The translations under genes and the position numbers were made by a program. A stretch of DNA of 64,000 nucleotides, taken from Mucilaginibacter sp. KACC 22063. GTDB lineage: Bacteria > Bacteroidota > Bacteroidia > Sphingobacteriales > Sphingobacteriaceae. Position 1 is the first letter of the stretch; each line of letters begins with the position of its first letter. The DNA lies in contig NZ_CP117877.1 in NCBI RefSeq assembly GCF_028736115.1, forward strand, positions 3,720,001-3,784,000, given 5' to 3'. Under the pieces are notes generated by a model, which saw nothing but the letters and a program-made list of their open reading frames with translations, was not told the origin of the DNA and searched no databases. Below are positions 19,155-28,688 of this stretch, one piece after another.

Positions 19155-22100
19155 TTATTCTAATGTAATATCCAAACCTAAGCCTCTAAGTTCATGAACC
19201 AATACGTTGAATGATTCAGGTACTGATGGTGTAGGTAGGTTTTCGCCTTTAACAATGGCTTCGTAAGTTTTAGCACGGCCAATCACGTCGTCAGACTTAA
19301 CAGTAAGGATTTCCTGAAGGATGTTAGCTGCACCGAATGCCTCAAGTGCCCAAACCTCCATCTCACCAAAACGCTGACCACCGAACTGTGCTTTACCACC
19401 CAATGGTTGTTGTGTGATAAGTGAGTACGGACCGATTGAACGGGCGTGCATCTTATCATCAACCATGTGGCCCAATTTCAGCATGTAGATAATACCTACT
19501 GTAGTTGGCTGGTCGAAACGCTCACCAGTTAAACCGTTGTGTAAGTAAGTACGGCCTGTTGCAGGTAAGCCTGCTTTAGCAATCCATTCTTCCACTTCGC
19601 TATAGCTTGCACCATCGAAGATCGGGGTGGCAAACTTAATACCAAGTTCTTTACCTGCCCAACCTAAAACAGTTTCGTAAATCTGTCCAAGGTTCATACG
19701 CGAAGGTACACCCAGCGGGTTAAGAACGATATCTACCGGTGTTCCGTCTTCAAGGAAAGGCATGTCCTCGTCACGTACAATACGTGCAACAATACCTTTG
19801 TTACCGTGGCGGCCGGCCATTTTATCACCTACTTTAAGCTTACGCTTTTTAGCAATGTAAACTTTAGCCATTTGTACGATACCTGATGGAAGCTCGTCAC
19901 CTACGCTGATCGCAAATTTATCACGACGGTAAGCACCTAATTCCTCATTTACTTTGATACCGTAGTTATGCAGTAATAATTTGATCTGATCGTTCTTGTC
20001 ATCATCAGTAGTCCATTTAGTTGGATTGATGTTTTCGTATTGAAGCTCGGCCAGAATTTTCTGGGTAAACTTAACACCTTTCGGAACAAGCAGTTCTTTA
20101 TAAACGTTGTAAACACCTTGTGATGTTTTACCGTTAACAATCTCGAACAATTTCTCGATCAGGATATTTTTAAGGTCCTTGATCGCTTTTTCGTGTTTGT
20201 TATCCAGTTTCTCCAGCTGCATTTTTTCTTCAGATTTTGAAGTCTTTTTAGCACGGGAGAACAACTTAGTATCAATAACAACACCACCAATTGATGGAGG
20301 CGTTTTTAAAGAAGCATCTTTAACGTCGCCCGCTTTGTCACCAAAGATGGCACGTAAAAGTTTCTCTTCCGGTGAAGGGTCAGATTCGCCTTTAGGAGTA
20401 ATCTTACCAATCAGGATGTCGCCTTCTTTAACCTCTGCACCAACACGGATGATACCGTCTTCGTCAAGATCTTTGGTAGCCTCTTCAGATACGTTAGGAA
20501 TATCAGCAGTTAATTCTTCTTCACCACGTTTAGTGTCACGAACTTCAAGTTCGAACTCTTCCACGTGAATTGAAGTGAAGATATCCTGAGATACTACACG
20601 TTCAGAAATTACAATCGCATCCTCAAAGTTGTAACCTTGCCAAGGCATAAATGCCACTTTAAGGTTACGGCCTAATGCAAGTTCGCCATTCTGGGTAGCA
20701 TAACCTTCAGACAATACCTGTCCTTTTTCAACACGCTGGCCTTTTTTTACAATCGGCTTCAGGTTGATGGTTGTGCTCTGGTTGGTTTTCTTAAACTTGG
20801 TTAAGCGGTAGCTTTTGCTGTCGCCATCGAAAGAAACCAAACGGTCATCTTCGTTACGGTCATATTTAATACGGATCTCGTTCGCATCAACATACTCAAC
20901 CACACCATTGCCTTCGGCATTGATCAGCGTACGAGAGTCTTTTGCTACACGGCCTTCCAAACCAGTACCTACGATCGGAGCTTCCGGACGTAATAAAGGC
21001 ACTGCCTGGCGTTGCATGTTTGAACCCATCAACGCACGGTTGGCGTCATCGTGCTCAAGGAACGGAATCAGCGACGCTGCAATTGAAGTAATCTGGTTAG
21101 GCGCAATATCCATTAAGTCCAGACGCTCTGGCTCAATAACCGGGAAGTCACCCTCGAAACGTGCTTTAACACGTGGAGTTTCAAACACACCGTTATCATC
21201 ATAATGGGCATTAGCCTGGCCAATTGTTTTACCGTCTTCATCTTCTGCAGACAGGTAAATAACAGGCTCGTTAACTTCTACTTTACCATCAACCACACGT
21301 TTGTACGGCGTTTCGATGAAACCTAAGTTGTTGATCTTAGCATGAACGCACAGAGACGAGATCAGACCGATGTTTGGTCCCTCTGGTGTCTCAATGGTAC
21401 ATAAACGGCCATAGTGGGTATAGTGAACGTCACGAACCTCGAAACCTGCACGCTCACGTGACAGACCGCCCGGCCCAAGGGCTGACAGACGACGCTTGTG
21501 CGTAATCTCTGCCAGTGGATTGGTTTGGTCCATAAACTGTGAAAGCTGGTTGGTCCCGAAGAACGAGTTGATCACAGATGATAATGTACGTGCATTGATC
21601 AGGTCGGTTGGTGTGAACACCTCGTTATCACGGATGTTCATACGCTCACGGATGGTACGTGCCATACGTGCTAAACCTACACCAAACTGGGCGTATAACT
21701 GCTCACCTACCGTACGTACACGACGGTTTGATAAGTGGTCAATATCATCCACCTCAGCTTTAGAGTTGATCAATTTGATCAGGTACTTAACAATAGCAAT
21801 GATATCCTGCTTGGTTAAAACTTTGATATCGTTTGAAGTGTCAAGTTTCAGTTTGCGGTTAATGCGGTAACGGCCCACATCACCTAAATCGTATCGTTTA
21901 TCAGAGAAGAACAAACGGTCGATGATACCACGGGCAGTTTCCTCATCTGGTGGTTCAGCGTTACGTAACTGACGGTAAATGTGCTCTACCGCTTCTTTCT
22001 CTGAGTTTGAAGTATCCTTTTGTAAGGTATTATATATAATGGTATAATCACCGCTGGTTGAAGCATCTTCCTTGTTAAGGATGATAGTTTTAACACCAGC

Positions 22101-22958
22101 ATCAATGATCATATCGATATGGTCATCTTCCAATACGGTTTCACGCTCAAGAATGATCTCATTACGGTCAATAGAAACTACCTCACCGGTATCTTCATCA
22201 ACGAAGTCTTCCACCCATTTCTTAAGCACTCTTGCAGCAAGCTTACGGCCAATGAACTTTTTAAGGCCTGATTTGCTCACCTTTACTTCATCAGCAAGTT
22301 CGAAAAGCTCTAAGATGTCTTTATCTGAATCATAACCGATAGCACGTAACAGAGTTGTAACCGGGAATTTCTTTTTACGGTCGATATATGCATACATCAC
22401 GTTGTTAACGTCTGTAGCAAACTCAATCCATGACCCTTTGAAAGGGATTACACGGGCAGAGTATAATTTCGTACCGTTAGTGTGGCGGCTTTGGCCAAAG
22501 AACACACCTGGCGAACGGTGTAACTGAGAAACGATAACACGCTCGGCACCGTTGATCACAAAGGTACCTTTTGGAGTCATGTACGGGATGGTACCCAGAT
22601 ACACGTCCTGTACAATGGTTTCAAAGTCTTCGTGCTCCTCGTCATTACAAGATAAGCGCAGCTTAGCTTTCAGAGGTACACTGTAAGTTAATCCGCGTTC
22701 GATACATTCTTGTATATCGTAACGTGGCGGGTCAATAAAATAATCAAGAAACTCTAAAACAAAGATGTTTCTTGAATCTGAGATCGGGAAGTTTTCAGCA
22801 AACACTTTAAACAAGCCTTCTTTGTGGCGGTTGTCTGAAGTAGTTTCCAACTGAAAAAATTCCCTGAAAGATTGCAACTGAACATCCAGAAAGTCAGGGT
22901 AATCAATTACGTGCCTGCTGGTTGCAAAGTTTACTCTTTGATTATTGTTGTTTGCCAA
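19155..22958 (-). CDS. rpoB: DNA-directed RNA polymerase subunit beta
   Basis: A 1267-residue beta subunit. It catalyses RNA synthesis with RpoC and is the target of rifampicin. The rifampicin region reads [25 protein letters not shown] near residue 480, and the sequence [16 protein letters not shown] follows. The C-terminal clamp part has [18 protein letters not shown]. No truncation or frameshift is visible. It is preceded by a 240-bp spacer after rplL with a G-U-rich hairpin, which often marks attenuation or processing between ribosomal and polymerase genes. Confidence 0.99.
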   Translation of the reverse strand: MANNNNQRVNFATSRHVIDYPDFLDVQLQSFREFFQLETTSDNRHKEGLFKVFAENFPISDSRNIFVLEFLDYFIDPPRYDIQECIERGLTYSVPLKAKLRLSCNDEEHEDFETIVQDVYLGTIPYMTPKGTFVINGAERVIVSQLHRSPGVFFGQSRHTNGTKLYSARVIPFKGSWIEFATDVNNVMYAYIDRKKKFPVTTLLRAIGYDSDKDILELFELADEVKVSKSGLKKFIGRKLAARVLKKWVEDFVDEDTGEVVSIDRNEIILERETVLEDDHIDMIIDAGVKTIILNKEDASTSGDYTIIYNTLQKDTSNSEKEAVEHIYRQLRNAEPPDEETARGIIDRLFFSDKRYDLGDVGRYRINRKLKLDTSNDIKVLTKQDIIAIVKYLIKLINSKAEVDDIDHLSNRRVRTVGEQLYAQFGVGLARMARTIRERMNIRDNEVFTPTDLINARTLSSVINSFFGTNQLSQFMDQTNPLAEITHKRRLSALGPGGLSRERAGFEVRDVHYTHYGRLCTIETPEGPNIGLISSLCVHAKINNLGFIETPYKRVVDGKVEVNEPVIYLSAEDEDGKTIGQANAHYDDNGVFETPRVKARFEGDFPVIEPERLDLMDIAPNQITSIAASLIPFLEHDDANRALMGSNMQRQAVPLLRPEAPIVGTGLEGRVAKDSRTLINAEGNGVVEYVDANEIRIKYDRNEDDRLVSFDGDSKSYRLTKFKKTNQSTTINLKPIVKKGQRVEKGQVLSEGYATQNGELALGRNLKVAFMPWQGYNFEDAIVISERVVSQDIFTSIHVEEFELEVRDTKRGEEELTADIPNVSEEATKDLDEDGIIRVGAEVKEGDILIGKITPKGESDPSPEEKLLRAIFGDKAGDVKDASLKTPPSIGGVVIDTKLFSRAKKTSKSEEKMQLEKLDNKHEKAIKDLKNILIEKLFEIVNGKTSQGVYNVYKELLVPKGVKFTQKILAELQYENINPTKWTTDDDKNDQIKLLLHNYGIKVNEELGAYRRDKFAISVGDELPSGIVQMAKVYIAKKRKLKVGDKMAGRHGNKGIVARIVRDEDMPFLEDGTPVDIVLNPLGVPSRMNLGQIYETVLGWAGKELGIKFATPIFDGASYSEVEEWIAKAGLPATGRTYLHNGLTGERFDQPTTVGIIYMLKLGHMVDDKMHARSIGPYSLITQQPLGGKAQFGGQRFGEMEVWALEAFGAANILQEILTVKSDDVIGRAKTYEAIVKGENLPTPSVPESFNVLVHELRGLGLDITLE

Positions 22959-23140
22959 GGGATTATAATTTTAAGTTTATTTAAAAAGATTTGAGATGTT
23001 AGATTTTTGATTTGAGGCTGCATTGCGCTGCCGCATTTGATCTGTTATCTCCCATCTGAGGATTTGGCTTAACATATTGAGGCTGGGTTTAATTAGCGCC
23101 CAAGCCCTGTTTGCTTAACACAAACCGTATAAATGGCAAT

Positions 23141-23170
23141 AGACCCCAACCGTTTTACCGGTCGGAGTCT
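23141..23170 (-). other. Intercistronic hairpin between rplL and rpoB
   Basis: Arms 23141-23152 and 23159-23170 form a 12-bp stem on the minus-strand RNA with two G-U pairs and a 6-nt loop. There is no U run after it. The position matches the rplL-rpoB attenuator/processing site known in other bacteria; the role here is inference. Confidence 0.5.
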
Positions 23171-23198
23171 GTATGCTTTAGGCTATCGCCGGGTTAAA

Positions 23199-23582
23199 TT
23201 ACTTAACCTCAACAACTGCGCCTGCTTCTTCTAATTGTTTTTTAAGAGATTCAGCCTCTTCTTTAGAAACACCAGCTTTTAATTCTTTTGGTGCGCCGTC
23301 AACTAAGTCTTTAGCTTCTTTCAAGCCAAGGCCAGTTAAGTCTTTTACTAACTTAACAACAGCTAATTTCTGACCGCCAGCTTCTTTCAATATTACATCG
23401 AAAGCAGTTTGCTCTGCAGCAGCAGGAGCAGCATCGCCACCACCAGCAGCAGGAGCAGCAACTGCAACAGCTGCAGCAGCAGGCTCAATACCATACTCGT
23501 CTTTTAAGATTTGAGCTAACTCGTTAACTTCTTTTACTGTTAAGTTTACTAACTGTTCAGCAAACGCTTTTAAATCTGCCAT
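23199..23582 (-). CDS. rplL: Ribosomal protein bL12 (L7/L12)
   Basis: A 127-residue stalk protein that recruits translation GTPases. The N-terminal dimer domain (about 1-35), an Ala/Gly-rich hinge (about 36-57) and the C-terminal domain ([38 protein letters not shown]) are all present. It binds bL10, coded 60 bp upstream. Length and order are as in other bacteria. Confidence 0.98.
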   Translation of the reverse strand: MADLKAFAEQLVNLTVKEVNELAQILKDEYGIEPAAAAVAVAAPAAGGGDAAPAAAEQTAFDVILKEAGGQKLAVVKLVKDLTGLGLKEAKDLVDGAPKELKAGVSKEEAESLKKQLEEAGAVVEVK

Positions 23583-23642
23583 TTTATTTAAATTTTACTT
23601 TAATACGTTTTTAATAAATATCGAACTTTGTGTAGGCGTTCG

Positions 23643-24164
23643 TTAACCTTCTCTTTCTTGTAATGTTTTAACAAGGCCTGCAATTGTAGTTCCGCCTGAT
23701 TGTAAAGCAGAAAGTACATTTTTAGCAGGTGATTGCAATAATCCAATGATCTCGCCAACCAATTCTTCTTTTGATTTCAGCGTCATTAATGCATCCAGCT
23801 GGTTATCGCCAACAAAGGCTGCTGAATATACATATGCTGCTTTCAATACCGGTTTATCACCCTTTTTTCTTAGTTCTTTGATCAGCTTAGCCGGAGCTTT
23901 TGCTGATTTTGAGAATAAGATGGTTGATGAACCTTTCAATGTATCGAAGATTGGACTGAAATCGCCTTCTGATGCTTCTAAGGCTTTCTTGATTAAGCTG
24001 TTTTTAGCAACTTTCATCACGATGTCGCCATCGAAACATTTACGGCGGATGTCGTTAACCTTAGCAACGGTTAGGTCTGCAGTATCAGTAATATAGAAAT
24101 TACCATACTCTTTGATCTGCTCGCTTAGAGCTTCAACCAGTTCGTATTTTTCTTCTTTATTCAT
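23643..24164 (-). CDS. rplJ: Ribosomal protein uL10
   Basis: A 173-residue protein that anchors bL12 to the ribosome stalk base. The start MNKEEKYELVEAL and the NSLIKKALE segment in the rRNA-binding domain are typical. It begins only 2 bp after the stop of rplA, so there is no room for the L10 leader that regulates this gene in E. coli; translation is probably coupled to rplA. Confidence 0.97.
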   Translation of the reverse strand: MNKEEKYELVEALSEQIKEYGNFYITDTADLTVAKVNDIRRKCFDGDIVMKVAKNSLIKKALEASEGDFSPIFDTLKGSSTILFSKSAKAPAKLIKELRKKGDKPVLKAAYVYSAAFVGDNQLDALMTLKSKEELVGEIIGLLQSPAKNVLSALQSGGTTIAGLVKTLQEREG

Positions 24165-24166
24165 GA

Positions 24167-24865
24167 TTAGATCCCCGCTACTGTTTTAGTTTCAACTTCG
24201 ATTCCGCGAGACATAGTTGAAGAGACGTGAATGCTCTTGAAATATGTTCCTTTTGCTGCTGAAGGTTTTAACTTTGAAATGGTTTGTAATACTTCCAAAG
24301 CATTTTCATAGATCTGCTCAGCAGGGAAAGATACTTTACCTATTGAGGCATGGATGATACCTGTTTTGTCAACTTTAAAGTCAATTTTACCAGCTTTAAC
24401 CTCTTTAACAGCTTTACCAACTTCGGTAGTTACTGTACCAGATTTAGGGTTAGGCATTAAGTTACGAGGACCCAGGATACGACCTAAACGTCCAACTTTA
24501 GCCATAACACTTGGCATGGTAATAATGATGTCAACATCAGTCCAACCGCCTTCTATTTTAGCAATGTAATCATCTAAACCTACGTAATCTGCGCCGGCGT
24601 CTTTTGCTTCCTGCTCTTTGTCAGGAGTACAAAGTACAAGCACACGCACAGTTTTACCGGTTCCGTGAGGTAAGGTAGCAATACCGCGAACCATTTGATT
24701 GGCCTTACGCGGATCAACACCTAAACGAACATCGATATCAACTGAAGCGTCAAATTTGGTAGTAGTAATATCTTTTACCAAAGTTGCTGCCTCTTGTAAA
24801 GAGTACGCTTTGTTAGCCTCAATTTTAGAGAGTACTGCTTTTTGATTTTTTGTTAATCTTGCCAC
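24167..24865 (-). CDS. rplA: Ribosomal protein uL1
   Basis: A 232-residue large-subunit protein that binds 23S rRNA at the L1 stalk and helps release tRNA from the E site. The conserved signature around [22 protein letters not shown] lies near residue 125-147. It follows rplK by 25 bp. In many bacteria uL1 represses its own operon by binding the rplK leader; no such leader was identified here. Confidence 0.98.
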   Translation of the reverse strand: MARLTKNQKAVLSKIEANKAYSLQEAATLVKDITTTKFDASVDIDVRLGVDPRKANQMVRGIATLPHGTGKTVRVLVLCTPDKEQEAKDAGADYVGLDDYIAKIEGGWTDVDIIITMPSVMAKVGRLGRILGPRNLMPNPKSGTVTTEVGKAVKEVKAGKIDFKVDKTGIIHASIGKVSFPAEQIYENALEVLQTISKLKPSAAKGTYFKSIHVSSTMSRGIEVETKTVAGI

Positions 24866-24890
24866 TTTCTTAAACTGATTTGTGTGTTAA

Positions 24891-25334
24891 TTATTTGTTC
24901 CAAGGGGCTGTACCAGATACAGTGATACCCATGCTGCGGGCAGTACCAGCAACCATTTTCATGGCTGATTCTACTGTGAACGCATTCAAGTCTGGCATTT
25001 TATCTTTGGCAATAGTTTCAACCTGATCCCAGGTAACGTTAGCTACCTTTTTACGGTTTGGCTCTGCCGAACCACCTTTTAAGCCTGAAACTTCCATTAA
25101 CTGAACAGCTACAGGAGGGGTTTTAATGATAAAATCAAAAGACTTGTCTACGTAAACAGTAATAACTACCGGTAACACCTTGCCAGGTTTATCCTGGGTA
25201 CGGGCATTGAACTGCTTACAAAACTCCATAATGTTCACACCTTTTGCACCTAATGCAGGTCCAATTGGGGGAGATGGATTAGCAGCGCCGCCTTTAACTT
25301 GTAGTTTTACTAACGCACCGACTTCTTTTGCCAT
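24891..25334 (-). CDS. rplK: Ribosomal protein uL11
   Basis: A 147-residue protein of the GTPase-associated centre. It binds 23S rRNA with uL10. The N-terminal part has [22 protein letters not shown], and the C-terminal RNA-binding domain ends [10 protein letters not shown]. It lies 119 bp after nusG; that spacer holds a palindromic repeat described separately. Confidence 0.98.
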   Translation of the reverse strand: MAKEVGALVKLQVKGGAANPSPPIGPALGAKGVNIMEFCKQFNARTQDKPGKVLPVVITVYVDKSFDFIIKTPPVAVQLMEVSGLKGGSAEPNRKKVANVTWDQVETIAKDKMPDLNAFTVESAMKMVAGTARSMGITVSGTAPWNK

Positions 25335-25413
25335 TTTAATTTACTTAATTTATTACTCAATGTTAGTAAGTGGAAGCTATGTAACATTTAAGCTCTTTAT
25401 AGTCTTGAATTAT

Positions 25414-25459
25414 TGAATGAGTGAGTGACTGAATATCAGTCCTTCTTCATTCCTCATTC
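25414..25459 (-). repeat. Palindromic spacer repeat between nusG and rplK
   Basis: GAATGAG (25414-25420) is mirrored by CTCATTC (25453-25459), with an inner GACTG/CAGTC pair around AATAT. Its GAATGAGTGA-like sequence recurs in other spacers of this operon. The right arm just touches the last codons of nusG. Confidence 0.45.
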
Positions 25460-25996
25460 TTTCTCTACTTGCATGTAATTCAACTCAAGCGGCGTACGGC
25501 GCCCGAATATCTTTACCATTACTTTCAGTTTCTTTTTCTCTTCGTTTACTTCTTCGATAACACCACTGAAACCGTTGAAAGGACCATCCATTACTTTAAC
25601 GTTCTCGCCAACGTAATAAGGAACATTCATTGTTTCGCCCTGGGTAGTCATCTCATCAACCTTACCTAAGATACGGTTAACTTCAGCCTGACGAAGCGGG
25701 ATAGCATTACCAGCCTTGTCGCCAAGGAAACCAATAACACTATTTATATTTTTGATGATGTGCTCAAGCTCGCCATCTAAGGCTGCTTCCATCAGCACAT
25801 AACCCGGAAAGAAGTTACGCTCTTTAGCGATCTTCTTACCATCACGCATCTGATAATATTTCTCGGTAGGGATTAAAACCTGCGGTACTAAATGCGAAAT
25901 GCCCAAACGGTTAATTTCGGCATCAATATATTGCTTTACTTTTTTTTCTTTCCCGCTAATAGCCCTAACCACATACCATTTTAAATTTTCACTCAT
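25454..25996 (-). CDS. nusG: Transcription termination/antitermination factor NusG
   Basis: A 180-residue NusG. The NGN domain (about 5-115) has [18 protein letters not shown] and [10 protein letters not shown], which bind RNA polymerase. The KOW domain (about 128-160) has [27 protein letters not shown]. It suppresses pausing and couples transcription to Rho or the ribosome. It lies 15 bp after secE, the standard pair. Length is normal. Confidence 0.98.
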   Translation of the reverse strand: MSENLKWYVVRAISGKEKKVKQYIDAEINRLGISHLVPQVLIPTEKYYQMRDGKKIAKERNFFPGYVLMEAALDGELEHIIKNINSVIGFLGDKAGNAIPLRQAEVNRILGKVDEMTTQGETMNVPYYVGENVKVMDGPFNGFSGVIEEVNEEKKKLKVMVKIFGRRTPLELNYMQVEKE

Positions 25997-26011
25997 CCTA
26001 TCTGTATATAA

Positions 26012-26206
26012 TTAAGTAAGTGAACTATAAAATTGCTTAACCAAATAACCAATGATCTGGTCCATTCCAAAAATTACAAGGGCTATGATAATAGCGGCAA
26101 CCAACACTAAAATTGCGCTGTTCTGCAATTCACGCAGGGTTGGCCAGGTAACCTTTTGGGTTAACTCGATATAAGACTCTTTAATATATTCAGCTACGTT
26201 AGCCAT
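26012..26206 (-). CDS. secE: Preprotein translocase subunit SecE
   Basis: A 64-residue single-span SecE. The amphipathic segment YIKESYIELTQKVTWPTLREL is the family hallmark, and the membrane helix (ILVLVAAIIIALVIFGMD) covers about residues 32-50. It holds SecY together in the Sec translocon of the inner membrane. It sits between tRNA-Trp and nusG. Confidence 0.96.
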   Translation of the reverse strand: MANVAEYIKESYIELTQKVTWPTLRELQNSAILVLVAAIIIALVIFGMDQIIGYLVKQFYSSLT

Positions 26207-26223
26207 CTTGTATTAATCGTTTT

Positions 26224-26297
26224 TGGCACGGGAACAAGGATTCGAACCCTGATCAAAGGTTTTGGAGACCTCTATTCTACCGTTGAACTATTCCCGT
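26224..26297 (-). tRNA. tRNA-Trp (CCA)
   Basis: A full cloverleaf on the minus strand. The acceptor stem ACGGGAA pairs with TTCCCGT, the anticodon CCA is at plus 26263-26265, and the T loop has GGTTCGAATCC. A 3' CCA is encoded at 26224-26226. The position between tuf and secE is the usual one in Bacteroidota. Confidence 0.97.
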
Positions 26298-26309
26298 GTA
26301 TTATTAAGA

Positions 26310-26345
26310 AAACATAAGTCTGCGTTTAATGGCAGACTTATGTTT
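26310..26345 (-). other. Hairpin between tuf and tRNA-Trp
   Basis: A perfect 14-bp stem (26310-26323 with 26332-26345) and an 8-nt loop, followed on the minus strand by TTCTTAATAATA. It may act as a partial terminator for tuf or as a processing signal in front of the tRNA. Confidence 0.6.
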
Positions 26346-26368
26346 CTAATTAACCTTTTGAAATTTTA

Positions 26369-27556
26369 TTATTTTAAAATTTCAGTTACCTGGCCTGCAC
26401 CTACGGTTCTACCACCTTCGCGGATAGCGAAACGTAAGCCTTTTTCCATAGCGATAGCGTTAATCAATGATACAGTGATTGTAACGTTGTCACCAGGCAT
26501 AACCATTTCCACACCTTCAGCAAGTGAAATTTCACCTGTTACGTCAGTTGTACGGAAATAGAATTGAGGACGGTACTTATTGAAGAATGGAGTGTGACGG
26601 CCACCTTCAGCTTTTGATAATACGTAAACCTCTGCTTTGAAATCTGTGTGAGGAGTTACTGAACCTGGTTTACAGATAACCATACCACGACGGATATCAG
26701 TTTTCTCAATACCACGTAACAATAAACCTACGTTGTCACCAGCTTCACCTCTGTCAAGGATCTTGCGGAACATCTCAACACCAGTTACAGTTGATTTTAA
26801 GTTTTCTGCACCCATACCTAAGATATCAACCGGATCACCAGAGTTGATAACACCACGCTCGATACGGCCAGTTGCTACTGTACCACGACCAGTGATTGAG
26901 AACACGTCCTCAACTGGCATCAAGAATGGAAGGTCGGTCAGACGTGGAGGGATTGGAATGTAGTTATCTACAGCATCCATTAACTCCATAATTTTATCTA
27001 CCCATTTTGGTTCTGCATTCAAGCCACCAAGAGCTGAACCTTGAATAACTGGGATATCGTCTCCAGGGAAATCATAGAATGATAATAATTCACGGATTTC
27101 CATTTCTACTAGTTCTAATAATTCCGGATCGTCAACCATGTCAACTTTGTTCATGAAAACAACAAGTGCAGGTACACCTACCTGACGAGCTAACAGGATG
27201 TGTTCGCGAGTTTGAGGCATAGGACCATCAGTAGAAGCAACTACTAAGATAGCACCGTCCATCTGAGCAGCACCAGTAACCATGTTTTTCACGTAATCCG
27301 CGTGACCTGGACAGTCAACGTGTGCATAGTGACGGTTAGCTGTAGAATACTCAACGTGAGCTGTGTTGATGGTGATACCACGCTCTTTTTCTTCAGGAGC
27401 TGAGTCGATTGAATCGAAAGAACGAGCCTCAGATAAACCTTTATCAGCTAAAACTTTGGTGATAGCTGCGGTAAGGGTTGTTTTACCGTGGTCAACGTGA
27501 CCGATTGTACCGATGTTTAAGTGCGGTTTACTGCGGTCAAACTTTTCTTTTGCCAT
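26369..27556 (-). CDS. tuf: Elongation factor Tu
   Basis: A 395-residue EF-Tu GTPase that brings aminoacyl-tRNA to the ribosome. G1 is GHVDHGKTT near residue 19, G2 includes RGITIN, G3 is DCPGHADY near 81, G4 is NKVD near 136 and G5 is SAL near 174. Domains 2 and 3 follow to the normal C-terminus ([10 protein letters not shown]). It lies between tRNA-Thr(GGT) and tRNA-Trp and is probably co-transcribed with both. Confidence 0.99.
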   Translation of the reverse strand: MAKEKFDRSKPHLNIGTIGHVDHGKTTLTAAITKVLADKGLSEARSFDSIDSAPEEKERGITINTAHVEYSTANRHYAHVDCPGHADYVKNMVTGAAQMDGAILVVASTDGPMPQTREHILLARQVGVPALVVFMNKVDMVDDPELLELVEMEIRELLSFYDFPGDDIPVIQGSALGGLNAEPKWVDKIMELMDAVDNYIPIPPRLTDLPFLMPVEDVFSITGRGTVATGRIERGVINSGDPVDILGMGAENLKSTVTGVEMFRKILDRGEAGDNVGLLLRGIEKTDIRRGMVICKPGSVTPHTDFKAEVYVLSKAEGGRHTPFFNKYRPQFYFRTTDVTGEISLAEGVEMVMPGDNVTITVSLINAIAMEKGLRFAIREGGRTVGAGQVTEILK

Positions 27557-27611
27557 GATTTATAAAATGTTTGTAGGTTAATTTTCTATTTAATTGTCGC
27601 TATTAACGCCG

Positions 27612-27683
27612 AGCCAATGATGGGATTTGAACCCATGGCCTCTTCCTTACCAAGGAAGTGCTCTACCCCTGAGCTACATCGGC
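27612..27683 (-). tRNA. tRNA-Thr (GGT)
   Basis: A cloverleaf on the minus strand. GCCGATG pairs with CATTGGC in the acceptor stem (one G-T pair), the anticodon GGT is at plus 27649-27651, and the T loop has GGTTCAAATCC. The 3' CCA is not encoded. Confidence 0.96.
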
Positions 27684-27690
27684 TTTATTA

Positions 27691-27777
27691 GTTGTTGAGT
27701 TATTTTATCATTAAGTTATCGCCCTGATATACTTACCAACTCAATAACTTGTTAACTTAGTAACTCAAAAACTTTTG
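27691..27777 (-). repeat. AT-rich imperfect palindrome between tRNA-Thr and tRNA-Gly
   Basis: AGTTGTTGAGTTATT near 27690 is mirrored imperfectly by AACTCAATAACTTGTTAAC near 27740. The sequence is built of 10-12-bp AGTTAnTnAGTT-like units. A small perfect palindrome, CTCAAAAACTTTTGAG, touches the 3' end of tRNA-Gly. It resembles in style the GAGTGAATTAG palindromes of nearby spacers. Confidence 0.4.
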
Positions 27778-27850
27778 AGCGGAAGACGAGGTTCGAACTC
27801 GCGACCTATAGCTTGGAAGGCTATCGCTCTACCAACTGAGCTACTTCCGC
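27778..27850 (-). tRNA. tRNA-Gly (TCC)
   Basis: A cloverleaf on the minus strand. The acceptor stem GCGGAAG pairs with CTTCCGC, the D arm has TAGCTCAGTTGGTAGAGC, the anticodon TCC is at plus 27815-27817, and the T loop has GAGTTCGAACCTC. The 3' CCA is not encoded. Confidence 0.97.
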
Positions 27851-27861
27851 GGTTAGACAAA

Positions 27862-27914
27862 GAGTGAATTAGTGAATGAAGAATTTATCTTATCAATCAT
27901 TCGCTAATTCACTC
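27862..27914 (-). repeat. Perfect palindromic repeat between tRNA-Gly and tRNA-Tyr
   Basis: The left arm GAGTGAATTAGTGAATGA (27862-27879) and right arm TCATTCGCTAATTCACTC (27897-27914) form an 18-bp stem with a single T-G wobble and a 17-nt loop. It has no U run. The same words occur around rpoC/rpoB and nusG/rplK. Confidence 0.75.
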
Positions 27915-27936
27915 ATTTTTCTCATTATCCAGCCTG

Positions 27937-28019
27937 TGGGGAGAGGAGGATTCGAACCTCCGAAGTCGTAAGACAGCAGATTTACAGTCTGATCCATTTG
28001 GCCGCTCTGGAATCTCCCC
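27937..28019 (-). tRNA. tRNA-Tyr (GTA)
   Basis: A class II tRNA with a long variable arm. The acceptor stem GGGGAGA pairs with TCTCCCC, the anticodon GTA is at plus 27983-27985, and the T loop has GGTTCGAATCC. The 3' CCA is not encoded. Confidence 0.96.
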
Positions 28020-28078
28020 GTGCTAATCCTAAATATTTGAATCAATAAATTATCAATTCAGCAATTCGTAATTAACTG

Positions 28079-28151
<73 letters not shown>

Positions 28152-28222
28152 TTTTATATTTTCTTTTAAAGAACAGCTTTTGTGTTGGTGTCATATGTTG
28201 ACCACCTCTCCAAAAGGGAATG

Positions 28223-28252
28223 CAAATGTACACAAAAAATAACCCGTTCAAA
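28223..28252 (-). promoter_or_regulatory. Promoter of the tRNA-tuf-secE-nusG-rpl-rpo operon
   Basis: On the minus strand TTTG (28249-28252), an 18-nt spacer and TACATTTG (28223-28230) match the Bacteroidota promoter TTTG-N-TAnnTTTG at every fixed position. It lies 72 bp before the first tRNA, just after the hpf terminator. No other strong promoter was seen down to rpoC, so the operon may be about 13.5 kb. Confidence 0.7.
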
Positions 28253-28261
28253 ATTTTTTCC

Positions 28262-28298
28262 AAAAAAAAATCGACGGGTTTTTTACCCGTCGATTTAA
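28262..28298 (-). terminator. Intrinsic terminator after hpf
   Basis: A 10-bp stem ATCGACGGGT/ACCCGTCGAT (28270-28279 with 28285-28294) and a short T loop. On the minus strand it is followed by a run of nine T. It sits 25 bp after the hpf stop codon. Confidence 0.9.
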
Positions 28299-28322
28299 TG
28301 TGCTATAAAGCAGTTTTTTACG

Positions 28323-28676
28323 TTAAAATTCGTCTTCTAATTCTGTTACAGTAAGCACTACTTTTGCAGCAGTTTCTGCGGCTGCAGCCTTTTTCTGCTT
28401 ATGTTTTTCTATTTGGCGGCGCAACCCTTCAACCGCCAGGTCTGTTGCTTCTTCAAAACTTTTGCACTTCTCCTTTACAAACAACTGACTGCCAGGTATA
28501 ATACATTTAATCTCCACAACCTTGTTCGATTCGTCTTCTACGTTTTCCAGTTTCAAATAAACCTCGCCGCTTATGATTTTATCATAGAACTGATCCAGCT
28601 TATCGGCCTTTTTCTGAATAAAATCTAATAATTTTTTGTCGGCTGTGAAATGAATTGATTGAACTGTAATTTTCAT
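28323..28676 (-). CDS. hpf: Ribosome hibernation promoting factor (HPF/YfiA family, short form)
   Basis: A protein of about 117 residues of the HPF/RaiA family, which binds the 30S decoding centre and silences ribosomes in starvation. The fold is recognisable from MKITVQSIHFTADKKLLDFIQKKADKL and the SGEVYLKLENVE strand; the C-terminal tail is short, so the dimerising domain of long HPF is absent. It follows the recombinase gene by 12 bp. AGGAGG (28681-28686) lies 4 nt before the ATG, a strong Shine-Dalgarno sequence that is unusual in this phylum. Confidence 0.9.
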   Translation of the reverse strand: MKITVQSIHFTADKKLLDFIQKKADKLDQFYDKIISGEVYLKLENVEDESNKVVEIKCIIPGSQLFVKEKCKSFEEATDLAVEGLRRQIEKHKQKKAAAAETAAKVVLTVTELEDEF

Positions 28677-28680
28677 GTTT

Positions 28681-28686
28681 CCTCCT
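28681..28686 (-). promoter_or_regulatory. Strong Shine-Dalgarno sequence of hpf
   Basis: AGGAGG on the minus strand, 4 nt before the hpf ATG at 28676. Most genes in this window have no such sequence, so it stands out. It sits just after the stop codon of the recombinase gene. Confidence 0.8.
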
Positions 28687-28688
28687 GT

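Noticed and set aside
20179..20568. Open frame of 129 codons on the plus strand, Ser-rich, inside rpoB
   Set aside because: It is the antisense shadow of a highly conserved gene. Its Ser-rich product follows from rpoB codon use, and no start signal is present.
23405..23480. Ala/Gly-rich GCAGCA-like repeats in rplL as a tandem repeat element
   Set aside because: This is the normal flexible hinge of bL12.
27691..27936. Repeats in the tRNA spacers as a CRISPR array
   Set aside because: The units are imperfect, AT-rich and palindromic, with no equal spacers, and no cas genes are near.
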